DNA of 50,928 nt, taken from contig CANDAG010000027.1 in the NCBI GenBank assembly GCA_947382625.1, positions 1 through 50,928 on the forward strand. The letters are read 5' to 3'. The first letter of the stretch is position 1. Every line of letters begins with the position of its first letter. A program made the position numbers and the translations under genes. Under the pieces are notes generated by a model, which did not search any database, was not told where the DNA came from, and was given only the letters and a program-made list of their open reading frames with translations. Positions 17,996-26,567 of the stretch are shown piece by piece. This DNA is from an uncultured Lachnospiraceae bacterium (lineage in GTDB: Bacteria > Bacillota > Clostridia > Lachnospirales > Lachnospiraceae).

Positions 17996-19258
17996 TTAAG
18001 CTCCGGATCCTGTCCGGATGCGCAGACGCACAAACCTCTTTTTTCCTATTTTCAGCACATCCCCGTCGTGGATCGGAGTATCCGGATCGGTCACCTTTTG
18101 GCCGTCTAGCTGGACGCCGCCCTGGGAAAGAAGCCGCCGGAATTCGCTTCCGCTGACGATCAAACCTTCCTTTAAAAGAGAGGGGATAGTATCCCGCAGG
18201 GTTTCTGCGGAATCTGTGACGGCAAGCTCCGGGATATCCTCCGGTATCCCTTTGTTGGTAAAGGCCTGATGAAAAAATGCCTCCGCCGCCAGGGTCTGTT
18301 CCTGCGAGTGGTAAAGGGCGGTGATGGTGCGGGCCAGGAGCAGCTTGCAGTCTTTGGGATTTTGTCCCTCCTCCAGGTCCTTTTTGATCTGATCCAGCTC
18401 CTCCGGCAAAATGTCTGTCGCAAGGGCAAAGTATTTCAGAATAAGGCTGTCCGGAATCTCCATGACCTTTTTGAACATGACTCTGGCCTCCTCCTGGACG
18501 CCGATGTAGTTTCCCAGGCTTTTGCTCATCTTTTCAACGCCGTCCAGACCTTCCAGGATTGGCATAAAAAGAGCAACCTGAGGTTCCATGCCCTGATCCT
18601 TCTGGAGGGAGCGTCCCATAAGGATATTAAAGGTCTGGTCGGTGCCGCCCAGCTCAATATCCGCATGGATGGCAACCGAGTCGTAAGCCTGCATAAGAGG
18701 GTAAAAAAATTCGTGAAGGCCGATGGGAATATTGTGGGTGTAGCGGTTCTGAAAATCATCCCGCTCCAGCATTCTTGCCACTGTGATGGAGGAAGCCAGT
18801 CTTATGATCTCCTCCATGGTCAAAAGCTCCAGCCATTCCCCGTTGTAGCGGACGGTAGTCTTTTTTTCATCCAGAATCCGGAAGACCTGCTCCTGGTAGG
18901 TCTGGGCGTTGATGAGTACCTCCTGATCGGAAAGTGCCCTGCGGCCCTTGGATCTGCCGGTAGGGTCGCCGATCTTTCCCGTAAAATCACCGATGATGAT
19001 CACAATCTGGTGTCCCAGATCCTGGATCTGCCGCAGCTTTCTGAGGACAACGGCGTGGCCTAAATGGATATCCGGCGCACTGGGATCCAACCCCAGCTTT
19101 ACGGTGAGGGGAGCTCCGCTGCGAAGAGAGCGCATCAGCTTGTTCCTCAAATCCTCCTCATTAATGATGCTGGCGGCGCCTTTTTGGATAATTCGCATCT
19201 GCCGTGTGACTTCCTGTGTCAGAGCTTCTTCGCTCATTGTGAGTTGTGTGTGTTCCAT
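17996..19258 (-). CDS. tyrS: Tyrosyl-tRNA synthetase
   Basis: 420 aa class I synthetase. The HIGH signature appears as HLGH (residues 65-68) and KMSKS at 244-248; the tyrosine pocket segments LMQAYDSVAIHADIELGG and GGTDQTFNILMG are intact, and a C-terminal S4 RNA-binding domain covers about 355-415. It charges tRNA-Tyr in the cytoplasm. Expression is governed by a T-box leader more than 240 bases upstream. The start ATG 19258 is preceded by AAAGGAG (minus strand). Confidence 0.97.
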   Translation of the reverse strand: MEHTQLTMSEEALTQEVTRQMRIIQKGAASIINEEDLRNKLMRSLRSGAPLTVKLGLDPSAPDIHLGHAVVLRKLRQIQDLGHQIVIIIGDFTGKIGDPTGRSKGRRALSDQEVLINAQTYQEQVFRILDEKKTTVRYNGEWLELLTMEEIIRLASSITVARMLERDDFQNRYTHNIPIGLHEFFYPLMQAYDSVAIHADIELGGTDQTFNILMGRSLQKDQGMEPQVALFMPILEGLDGVEKMSKSLGNYIGVQEEARVMFKKVMEIPDSLILKYFALATDILPEELDQIKKDLEEGQNPKDCKLLLARTITALYHSQEQTLAAEAFFHQAFTNKGIPEDIPELAVTDSAETLRDTIPSLLKEGLIVSGSEFRRLLSQGGVQLDGQKVTDPDTPIHDGDVLKIGKKRFVRLRIRTGSGA

Positions 19259-19279
19259 AGTAGGACTCCTTTCTTTTAA

Positions 19280-19423
19280 GTAAGTATTCAGCCAGGACTT
19301 TGCACTTGTTGCAAAGTCCGTGAGAAAGCCTGGACTAAGCCAAGAGTGAATCTGCCCCTTCGCCGCAGGCGATTTTAAATGGGCAGATTCATGTAACTAT
19401 GAAGCCGAAGGCTGAATAGTTAC
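19280..19423. repeat. MITE-like 144-bp palindromic element in the tyrS leader
   Basis: Bounded by inverted copies of about 14 bases: GTAAGTATTCAGCC at 19280-19293 and its inverse form GTAACTATTCAGCC read on the minus strand from 19423. Inside are three hairpins: GGACTTTGC/GCAAAGTCC (19295-19319), GAATCTGCCC/GGGCAGATTC (19348-19390) and GTAACTAT/ATAGTTAC (19393-19423). Parts of it recur at 40729-40759 and 48418-48459, so this is a dispersed family. Confidence 0.6.
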
Positions 19424-19427
19424 AATC

Positions 19428-19510
19428 GAGCAGGGAAGATTACTTCCCCTGCTCGCCGCGCGAGCCGTGCGCCACGTCAGTGGCATACTACATCTGCACG
19501 GCTCTGCGCA
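19428..19510. repeat. Two further hairpins between the T-box and tyrS
   Basis: Arms GAGCAGGGAAG and CTTCCCCTGCTC (19428-19454), and a long imperfect stem GCGCGAGCCGTGC/GCACGGCTCTGCGC (19457-19510) that encloses GCCAC-GTCAG-TGGC. Together with the preceding element they fill the whole space from the T-box terminator to tyrS. Confidence 0.55.
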
Positions 19511-19511
19511 T

Positions 19512-19835
19512 AAAAAAAGCTCCCGTCCAACATAGGACGAGAGCGTAACTCCCGTGATACCACCTAATTTTATAAGCAGCTCACACTGCTTACCTCTTCG
19601 AGTACGGCACAAAGATCCGGCTTATACTCTAGCACGTTAACGGGTGCAGGAACCGTCGCAGCCTACTAGATCAAAGATAACCATATGCGGGGCAGGTAGC
19701 TCTTGCCGCAAAATCTTTAACCATTTGGTGCGAAGCTCAAAGATGTATTCACATAAGGTTTCCCACGCGCCTCTCATCCGCCGGCTGCTTTCTGTCTGTT
19801 TCACCTGATGCTACTTCTTCTTATCATTGCTTTTG
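19512..19835 (-). promoter_or_regulatory. Tyrosine T-box leader of tyrS
   Basis: Minus-strand transcript. The T-box core reads AGGTGGTATCACGG (complement of 19553-19566); its TGGT bulge fits the A-CCA end of tRNA-Tyr. The terminator is GCTCTCGTCC/GGACGGGAGC followed by TTTTTTT (complement of 19512-19544), and the preceding ACTCCCGTGATACC region can form the competing antiterminator. In the Stem I region, GAATACATC supplies a candidate UAC specifier (complement of 19745-19747), matching tyrosine. Uncharged tRNA-Tyr should stabilise the antiterminator and raise tyrS expression. The exact 5' limit of Stem I is estimated. Confidence 0.9.
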
Positions 19836-19862
19836 ATCGATCACTTGTATGAAATTGTTGTT

Positions 19863-19891
19863 ATTATACCCGTGGAAATGGCCCTTGTCAA
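19863..19891 (-). promoter_or_regulatory. Promoter of tyrS
   Basis: Consensus sigma-A promoter on the minus strand: TTGACA (19886-19891), 17-base spacer, TATAAT (19863-19868). Transcription would begin near 19856, just before the T-box Stem I. It lies where a long-frame reading of the MATE gene would place coding sequence, which argues for the shorter MATE start at 19987. Confidence 0.92.
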
Positions 19892-19986
19892 TTAAAAAAT
19901 ATTTATGTGGAAAAAGGGAAAGGTTCGTGTTAATATGGAGGAACGGTTTTGTGACAAAAGAAACCAGAGGTGGAAAGGGTATTAAT

Positions 19987-21321
19987 ATGAAGACATACAT
20001 AAAGGATATGACGGAAGGAAAGCCTGCCGGGCTGCTACTGTCGTTTATGCTTCCCATGGTGGTGGGAAATGTGTTTCAGCAGATGTACAATCTGGTGGAC
20101 TCTATGATCGTAGGAAAATATGTGGGGGCGGATGCACTGGCGGCGGTAGGCGCTACCAGCTCCGTGAATTTTTTGTTCTTTTCTCTGTGTGGCGGGATGT
20201 CTAACGGGATCGGAATCGTAATTTCCCAGAATTTCGGGGCAGGTCAGGGCTCCTCCGTAAAAAAGGCCATTGCCAATGCCGCCTATATCATGCTGGCAGC
20301 AGGGCTGGCAATGGGAGCTTTGGGCATTCTGCTCTCAAGGCCGGTGCTTGTATTTTTGAACACGCCGGAAAATATTCTGGATCAGTCTGTGCAGTATATG
20401 AAGATCATGTGCGCCGGCGTTCTGGCGGTGGCGCTTTATAACTGCGTGTCGGCAATTCTCCGGGCCGTGGGAGATTCCAAAACGCCCCTGTATTTTCTGA
20501 TCGTGGCAAGTGTCCTTAATATTGTCCTGGATCTGTTCTTTGTTCGGGTTTTGAACACAGGCGTGGGAGGTGCAGGGATTGCCACCATCATTGCCCAGCT
20601 TTTGGCAGGGGTGGGAAGCATGCTCTTTGCTATGACCAAGAATCCTTATTTCAAAATAGAGAAGGAGCTGCGCAGGGTGGACTGGAATATTATCGGTCAG
20701 TGTGTGAAGATGGGAGTTCCCCTGGCTCTGCAGACTTCTCTGATCGCCATTTCCTGTGTGATCCTCCAAAGCGTGGTAAATACCTTTGGCTCTGTGGTGG
20801 TGGCGGCGTTTACGGCTACCAGCAGGATCGAACAGTTGGTACAGCAGCCTTATAATTCTCTGTGTATGGCAATGTCCACTTATACAGGACAGAATATCGG
20901 TGCAGGCAAGCTTGACCGGGTAAGGCTGGGCTTTCGGAAGGGCTGTCTGATCATGGGGATCTTTTCCCTGATCATGCTGCCGCTGGCACAGTTTGGCGGC
21001 GAGGTGATCATGGAGCTGTTTGTAAACGAAACGGAAGTCATCGATTTCGGTGCAAAGGCCCTTCGGATCACCAGCTGGTTTTATCTGCCTCTGGGTATGA
21101 TCTATGTGGCGAGGGGAACCTTAAACGGCGCCGGGGACGCTGTTTTTGCCTTTGCAAACGGTCTGGTGGAGATGATCGGGCGTATCTGCTTCGCAAAGCC
21201 CTTAACCAGTATTTCCTTTATCGGCGTGTGGGGAATATGGTTCGCCACTGCTTTTACCTGGCTTTTTACGGCAATTTTCAGTATGGTGCGGTATTATCAG
21301 AGGATCGGGAGGCGGAAATAA
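19987..21321 (+). CDS. MATE family multidrug/sodium antiporter
   Basis: 444 aa with about twelve membrane helices in two similar halves. The N-terminal segment LLSFMLPMVVGNVFQQMYNLVDSMIVGKYVG is typical of MATE proteins of the Clostridia (NorM/DinF-like), which export cationic drugs using an ion gradient. The start is ATG 19987 with GGAAAGGG at 19972-19979; the in-frame extension to 19849 has no ribosome site and would run across the tyrS promoter. Substrate unknown. Confidence 0.92.
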   Translation: MKTYIKDMTEGKPAGLLLSFMLPMVVGNVFQQMYNLVDSMIVGKYVGADALAAVGATSSVNFLFFSLCGGMSNGIGIVISQNFGAGQGSSVKKAIANAAYIMLAAGLAMGALGILLSRPVLVFLNTPENILDQSVQYMKIMCAGVLAVALYNCVSAILRAVGDSKTPLYFLIVASVLNIVLDLFFVRVLNTGVGGAGIATIIAQLLAGVGSMLFAMTKNPYFKIEKELRRVDWNIIGQCVKMGVPLALQTSLIAISCVILQSVVNTFGSVVVAAFTATSRIEQLVQQPYNSLCMAMSTYTGQNIGAGKLDRVRLGFRKGCLIMGIFSLIMLPLAQFGGEVIMELFVNETEVIDFGAKALRITSWFYLPLGMIYVARGTLNGAGDAVFAFANGLVEMIGRICFAKPLTSISFIGVWGIWFATAFTWLFTAIFSMVRYYQRIGRRK

Positions 21322-21406
21322 AAAAGTTCATGCGGTCTGTGTATATGCGGTACAGATTACGAAAAATGGTGTAGGGATGATATAAAAATGTATATTTCTG
21401 GACATC

Positions 21407-21958
21407 ATGTCTGGTATGAATGAAAAAAAGATTACTCACGGATTTGATTATTATGTACTATTGTTTTTTCTTCTCTCCTTCATAGGGTGGCTTTGGGAGG
21501 TTGCGTTGTTTCTGGTTACAGAACACGCATTTATTAACAGAGGAGTCTACAGAGGGCCTTATCTGCCCATTTACGGTATTGGCGGGCTTTTGCTCTGTCT
21601 GCTCCTTCGTTCCCTTCGCCAAAAGCCGCTATGGGTGTTTGGGATCTCTCTGTGCAGCTGTTCGGTTCTGGAATACCTTACCAGCTTTTTTCTGGAGCGT
21701 CGCTGGGGGATCCGCTGGTGGGATTACAGCGGCCATTTCCTCAATATCAATGGAAGGATCTGCCTGTTGGGCGCTGTGTTTTTTGGGTTGGGAGGAACGG
21801 CGCTTGTCTGTCTGTTTTTGCCCTTTTTTGAAAAATTATATTGGAAGATTTCAAAGAAATGGAGGGTTTGCATCTGTCTGGCGCTTTTGCTGATATTTGT
21901 GGCAGATGCGGCTTACTGCTCCATGCGTCCGAATGTGGGGTATGGGATTTCGGAGTGA
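21407..21958 (+). CDS. Putative ABC-transporter type IV (CmpB/PF06541-like) membrane protein
   Basis: 183 aa with five or so membrane helices. The sequence SFIGWLWEV, then RGPYLPIYGIGG, YLTSFFLERRWGIRWWDYSG and NINGRICLLGAVFFG match the PF06541 family of small membrane proteins, annotated as putative ABC-transporter type IV but without proven transport. Starts ATG 21407 or 21416; neither has a strong ribosome site. No ABC ATPase is adjacent. Confidence 0.8.
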   Translation: MSGMNEKKITHGFDYYVLLFFLLSFIGWLWEVALFLVTEHAFINRGVYRGPYLPIYGIGGLLLCLLLRSLRQKPLWVFGISLCSCSVLEYLTSFFLERRWGIRWWDYSGHFLNINGRICLLGAVFFGLGGTALVCLFLPFFEKLYWKISKKWRVCICLALLLIFVADAAYCSMRPNVGYGISE

Positions 21959-22107
21959 GTAGTCCCTTTAAGCATGTATTGACTTCTGCACATTGCAAAA
22001 ATAAAATATCAAGCATAAAAGTCAATAGGAGAAATATTGTATTGTGCAACATGCCATAAGCAGGGCCGGTCTGCTTATATCCGCCCCTGCTCATAAACCT
22101 GAGGATG

Positions 22108-22956
22108 TCACCTCTGCTTATTCAAAAATTCCAAAAAGATATCCCAGATCTGTCTGCTCCAGAAGGTGCCTTCGTGTTCGGCGCCCTCCACGCATACAAA
22201 GCTCACATCTGCTCCGCATTCTTCCAGCCGTTTCACCATTTTAACACTGTGGGAAAAATCCACCACCGGGTCATTGTTGCCGTGGGCGATCAGGAAAGGA
22301 ACATAGGCTTTGCCCTCCTGTACGTAACGGATGGGACTCATTTTGGCCAGAAGCTCCAGGTCAAGCTTTCCGCCGCAAAATATGGAAAAGGTTTCCACCG
22401 CATACGCACGGAAAGAGGGATCGGGCGCATTCAGATAATCCGAGAGCTCCGTAGGACCGAAGCAGTCGATGACAGCATCTACATGGTCGGAGACGTCGGG
22501 ATATTCTTCTGTGCGGAACTCTTCCATATCCCCGGTAAGGCCAAGGAGGAGAGAGGTGTTGCCGCCGGAGGAGGTGCCGAAGGCATAGACACGTTCCGGA
22601 TCAATATGATATTTGTCTGCATTGGTCCGAAGAAAACGGATGGCGGTTTTTACGTCCTTTAAGAAGGCCGGAGCCGGATGTCCGTCCTTAATATTTCTGT
22701 GGGTAACGGTGGCAACCACATATCCCTCCTGAGAAATCCGGGAGAGCTGGGGAAGCTGATAATTGGTATCGGGAAATTCCCAGGCACTGCCCTGGATAAA
22801 CACTACCAGAGGAAAACGGCTTTCGGTGTCATCGTCTTTTAAGTGGGGCATTAAAAGATCCAGAGTGATATCCACGCCTGTGGCGGTGGAGTAGATAATG
22901 CCGGGACAGAGAAGAGCACGTCCCTTTAAAGTTGGATTGTTTGAAATTTTGAGCAT
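22108..22956 (-). CDS. Alpha/beta hydrolase (esterase/acetylxylan-esterase-like)
   Basis: 282 aa, no signal peptide. Oxyanion region VVFIQGSAWEFPD, nucleophile elbow GTSSGG (about residues 147-152), acid in HGNNDPVVDF and His in EHEGTFW, so a full Ser-Asp-His triad. The layout fits BD-FAE/carboxylesterase-like enzymes (PF20434) acting on acylated sugars or small esters. The start ATG 22956 has GAGGT at good distance. A minus-strand promoter is possible at 23030-23057. Confidence 0.85.
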   Translation of the reverse strand: MLKISNNPTLKGRALLCPGIIYSTATGVDITLDLLMPHLKDDDTESRFPLVVFIQGSAWEFPDTNYQLPQLSRISQEGYVVATVTHRNIKDGHPAPAFLKDVKTAIRFLRTNADKYHIDPERVYAFGTSSGGNTSLLLGLTGDMEEFRTEEYPDVSDHVDAVIDCFGPTELSDYLNAPDPSFRAYAVETFSIFCGGKLDLELLAKMSPIRYVQEGKAYVPFLIAHGNNDPVVDFSHSVKMVKRLEECGADVSFVCVEGAEHEGTFWSRQIWDIFLEFLNKQR

Positions 22957-23029
22957 GTTTTACCTCGTTTCTGCGCACATTTAAATGTATGTTGCTGGTT
23001 TCTATTCACAGGTTGTTTCCAATATTCAT

Positions 23030-23057
23030 TTTATACTTTAATTTTTTTAAAAGTAAA
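23030..23057 (-). promoter_or_regulatory. Possible promoter of the esterase gene
   Basis: Minus strand TTTACT (23052-23057), 16-base spacer, TATAAA (23030-23035), in the A/T-rich 149-base gap after the lipase gene. Confidence 0.35.
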
Positions 23058-23105
23058 TTACTGCATGAATTGTTGCTTTTTTTGCACCAAAAGCTTCCGA
23101 AAGAT

Positions 23106-24498
23106 TTAAAATCCCCTCTCCTTCAGCTCCGCCACCATCTTCACGTAAGCTTCTATCACATCAAACCCCTTATAGTCCTCCCGCTTCAGGTCGATCATAT
23201 CCCCATGGGAAATCCCTCTCCTTCCGGTGCTTTGAAAGACAGTCCTGAAATTCCCCCACCTGGCGGAGTCTATGGTGACAAGGCCGTCATTTTTGGGAGC
23301 GCCTGCGAGAAACATGAGAAGATTGGGAATGCTCAGCAGGCCGTCGCCCAGGGTATGCTTCATGCAGGAGGCGTAGCTCTGGTAATAGACCCCGGGATCG
23401 TCCGGATATTTTTCATTAAATTCCCGGCAGAATTCCGGGGAAAGCTGCTTGCTTGCGTGGTAACAGTCCGGGTTTTTGTCCCCGAACCGGGTGTAAGCCC
23501 TATCAAAAAGAGAAGAGATCAGACGGTAGATCCTGTCTGGAAGCCGGTTTAAGAGATTTAAAAGCTCCGAGCCTCTGTGAGGGGTGGAAACGGTGGTCAG
23601 GGAGGCCACCTGATCTGCCATATGCAGCCCCGCGATCAGGTAACGGGCATCTAATCCGCCTTTGGAATGGGCGATAATGTTGACCTTGTCACAGTGATTT
23701 TCCTGCAAAACCTCCAGGATTTTTTCCCGGATGATCCCGGCATTTCCTTCAATGGTCCCCCAGGCCTCCTGGTGGCCGTAATAAACGATCGCGCCGTTTC
23801 CTGTGAGCTCCTTAGGGATCCTGCCCCAGTAGTTGAAATAGCGCAGATCACGAAAGCCGATTCCGTGGAGCATGACGATGGGATATCTGGTGGCACAGAT
23901 TTCGGAGTCGGCACGGGCAAGCCTGTTTTCAAACCGGCACAGCTCTGCGTCATATTCGATGCGGGCCCTTCTGGCCAGATATCTGCCCAGGAAAAGATGG
24001 AGCACCGGGACAAAGAGAAAGCAGAAGATACAGACTCTTTTCCAGACGCCAAGGCTGCGGCAGGTGCACAGGATACGGACACAGCCGTTTAAGATCAGCA
24101 GGTAAAAATAAAGAAAGGCAAAGATGCCGTCTATAATGATCACAAAGGGCCACGCCGCATTTGCCGGAGTATACCGTGCAGGGAGCAGAAACAGATAAAA
24201 CCAGTAAACAAGGATCTGTAACAGTAATCCCCGGGAGCAAAGACGTATGAGCTCTGCACCTCCATCCATAATCTTCAGCCGAAGGGAGGAGGGGGTGCGT
24301 TTTTTTGTGAAAAAAGTTTGCAAAGGAGGTGCTTCCAAAGGGCATAATATGCAACATGAGAGACGCAAAGCCCCAGGTGCACAGTAAAAGCGTCCGCAGA
24401 ACAAAGGAAAGGATGCCCGCCATAGAGCCCCAGTAAAGTGCGAGAAATGCTTTGTCACATAACATCCATAATATGGGAACATGAGGGATCAATATCAT
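23106..24498 (-). pseudogene. Membrane-anchored lipase-like alpha/beta hydrolase with a frameshift near its N-terminus
   Basis: The C-terminal frame (open from 24482) has four or so membrane helices followed by a lipase/PGAP1-like domain: PIVMLHGIGFRD (oxyanion), NIIAHSKGGLDARY (nucleophile Ser), KNDGLVTIDSARWG and late His in GISHGDMIDL. Its first 60 residues look unnatural (Cys-rich, hydrophilic) and lack a ribosome site. A different frame starts ATG 24498 behind a strong GGGAGGT and encodes two clean membrane helices (VPILWMLCDKAFLALYWG, LLLCTWGFASLMLHIM). The two join if one base is removed from the A7 run (complement of 24300-24306), giving about 463 aa. So the gene is frameshifted, phase-variable, slippage-corrected, or carries a sequencing error. 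Confidence 0.75.
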
Positions 24499-24585
24499 TT
24501 TGCTACCTCCCGGAATTGAAAGAGTAACTGCTTTCTAATTTTACCACTATCAAATTCAAAAAAACAGAGGCAGAAAAGAAATAGA

Positions 24586-24614
24586 TTGAGGAAAAAAAAC
24601 TTTTGACATATAAT
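24586..24614 (+). promoter_or_regulatory. Promoter of gatCAB
   Basis: TTGAGG (24586-24591), 17-base spacer, TATAAT (24609-24614), about 45 bases before gatC. The spacer includes an unused TTGACA. Confidence 0.65.
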
Positions 24615-24661
24615 AAGGGCGGCGTGGTATGGCTTAAAACAAAAAAGAAAGGATATCAAAG

Positions 24662-24955
24662 ATGGCAAATATCATTTCAGACGAGACCATTGAATATGTA
24701 GGGATCCTTGCAAAGCTCGAGCTTTCCCCTGAGGAAAAGGAGCAGGCTAAGAAGGATATGGGAAGTATGCTGGATTATATTGATAAGCTGGGAGAGCTGG
24801 ATACAGGCGGCGTAGAGCCTATGTCTCATGTGTTTCCGGTAAAGAACGTCTTTCGTGAAGATATTGTGACAAACGGGGATATGCGGGAGGAGATCCTGAA
24901 GAACGCGCCCGAAGAAAAGGACGGCATGTTTGTGGTGCCGCGGACCTTTGAGTAG
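24662..24955 (+). CDS. gatC: Aspartyl/glutamyl-tRNA amidotransferase subunit C
   Basis: 97 aa, normal GatC length, with the family features [16 protein letters not shown] and [23 protein letters not shown]. GatC is the small clamp that holds GatA to GatB in the complex that converts Glu-tRNA-Gln (and Asp-tRNA-Asn) to the amide forms. AAAGGATATC precedes ATG 24662. First gene of gatC-gatA-gatB. Confidence 0.96.
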   Translation: MANIISDETIEYVGILAKLELSPEEKEQAKKDMGSMLDYIDKLGELDTGGVEPMSHVFPVKNVFREDIVTNGDMREEILKNAPEEKDGMFVVPRTFE

Positions 24956-24978
24956 ACCCAGTATAAATTGATTACCAG

Positions 24979-25053
24979 GTGTGCCGACAAATGCCTGAAG
25001 GGGAAGCGTGGCGTTTGAGTACAGATCGCTTCCCCTCAGGCAGCAGGGCACAC
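24979..25053 (+). promoter_or_regulatory. Long intergenic hairpin between gatC and gatA
   Basis: Outer arms GTGTGCC (24979-24985)/GGCACAC (25047-25053), inner arms GCCTGAAGGGGAAGCG and CGCTTCCCCTCAGGC (one bulged A), with an 18-base loop. It ends 5 bases before the gatA ribosome site. No T-tract follows, so it is not a terminator; it may tune processing or relative expression of gatC and gatA. Confidence 0.6.
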
Positions 25054-25067
25054 AGACAGGAGCATAA

Positions 25068-26525
25068 ATGAAAATGATAGATATGACGGCCGCAGAGCTT
25101 GGCGCGGCCATTCAAAAGAAAGAAGTGACGGTAAAAGAGGCTGTGGAAGCGGTTCTTGACCAGATCAAAAAAAGTGAAGACACTTATCACTGTTATGTGA
25201 CTATTGATGAGGAGGGGGCGCTCAGGCAGGCACAGGAAGTGCAAAAGAGGATTGATGCAGGGGAGCTGAAAGGCCCTTTGGCAGGAGTCCCGGTGGCGAT
25301 CAAGGACAACCTTTGTACGGAAGGAATGCTTACCACCTGTTCCTCCAAAATCCTTTATAACTTTGTACCCACCTTTTCTGCCGAGGCGGTGTTAAATCTG
25401 CAGAAGGCAGGGGCGGTGATCCTTGGAAAGACCAACATGGATGAGTTCGCCATGGGCTCTACCACAGAGACCTCTGCCTTTGGCGTAACCAGAAATCCGT
25501 GGAATCCGGAACACGTGCCGGGAGGCTCCTCCGGCGGAAGCGCGGCGGCAGTAGCGGCAGGGGAATGCTTTTATGCCCTTGGCTCCGATACCGGCGGTTC
25601 TATCCGTCAGCCCGCATCCTTCTGCGGGGTGGTAGGCTTAAAGCCCACCTATGGACGGGTATCCCGATACGGATTGATCGCATACGGTTCCTCTCTGGAT
25701 CAGATCGGCCCCTTAAGCAGGGACGTGAGGGACTGCGCCATGATCCTGGAGGCTATTGTGTCCCATGATCCTAAGGATTCTACCTCTGTGCCCTGTCAGG
25801 ATTCGGATTTTACATCTGCCCTGGTGGAGGATGTAAAGGGGATGCGGATCGGGATCCCCAGAGATTATTTTGGGGAAGGGATTGACCCGGAGGTGAAGGC
25901 GGCGGTTTTGAAGGCGGCGGATGCGCTGAAGGAAAAAGGAGCCCTGGTGGAGGAATTCGATCTGAGCCTTGTAGAGTATGCGATCCCTGCCTACTATACC
26001 ATTGCGGCGGCAGAGGCAAGCTCCAATCTGGAGCGATTTGACGGGATCAAGTACGGCTACCGCACGGAAGAATATGAGGGGCTTCACAGCATGTACAAGA
26101 AATCCCGTTCCGAGGGCTTCGGGCCGGAGGTTAAGCGCAGGATCATGCTGGGAAGCTTTGTGTTAAGCTCCGGCTATTATGATGCTTACTATTTGAAAGC
26201 GCTGCGGGTAAAGGCTCTGATCAAAAAGGCCTTTGACCAAGCTTTTGCAAAATATGATGTGATCTTAGGGCCTGTGGCTCCCACCACGGCGCCCAGGCTG
26301 GGGGAGAGCCTGGACGATCCGATCAAAATGTATCTGGGAGATATCTATACGATCTCCGTGAATCTGGCAGGACTTCCGGGACTTAGCATGCCCTGCGGCA
26401 GGGATGCAAAAGGACTGCCTATCGGACTGCAGTTGATCGGAGACTGCTTCCAGGAAAAGAAGCTGATACAGACGGCATACACCTACGAAAAAATACGGGG
26501 CGCATTTGGAAGGCCCGAAGCCTGA
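25068..26525 (+). CDS. gatA: Aspartyl/glutamyl-tRNA amidotransferase subunit A
   Basis: 485 aa amidase-signature enzyme. The Ser-cisSer-Lys triad is complete: K79 (GVPVAIKDN), S154 (PGGSSGGSAA) and S178 (GSDTGGSIRQPA). It releases ammonia from glutamine and channels it to GatB. ATG 25068 has AGGAG 5 bases upstream. Separated from gatC by the hairpin at 24979-25053 and from gatB by 42 bases. Confidence 0.97.
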   Translation: MKMIDMTAAELGAAIQKKEVTVKEAVEAVLDQIKKSEDTYHCYVTIDEEGALRQAQEVQKRIDAGELKGPLAGVPVAIKDNLCTEGMLTTCSSKILYNFVPTFSAEAVLNLQKAGAVILGKTNMDEFAMGSTTETSAFGVTRNPWNPEHVPGGSSGGSAAAVAAGECFYALGSDTGGSIRQPASFCGVVGLKPTYGRVSRYGLIAYGSSLDQIGPLSRDVRDCAMILEAIVSHDPKDSTSVPCQDSDFTSALVEDVKGMRIGIPRDYFGEGIDPEVKAAVLKAADALKEKGALVEEFDLSLVEYAIPAYYTIAAAEASSNLERFDGIKYGYRTEEYEGLHSMYKKSRSEGFGPEVKRRIMLGSFVLSSGYYDAYYLKALRVKALIKKAFDQAFAKYDVILGPVAPTTAPRLGESLDDPIKMYLGDIYTISVNLAGLPGLSMPCGRDAKGLPIGLQLIGDCFQEKKLIQTAYTYEKIRGAFGRPEA

Positions 26526-26567
26526 GGGCAAAGCCTGAGAGGCTTGGAAAGGAGCATGGTTATTACT

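Noticed and set aside
18269-19063. Long plus-strand open frame (264 codons)
   Set aside because: Antisense to tyrS, whose HLGH and KMSKS motifs are intact.
19849-19986. N-terminal extension of the MATE gene
   Set aside because: Crosses the tyrS promoter and has no ribosome site; ATG 19987 has a good one.
22105-22662. Plus-strand frame of 185 codons
   Set aside because: Antisense to the esterase gene with its complete Ser-Asp-His triad.
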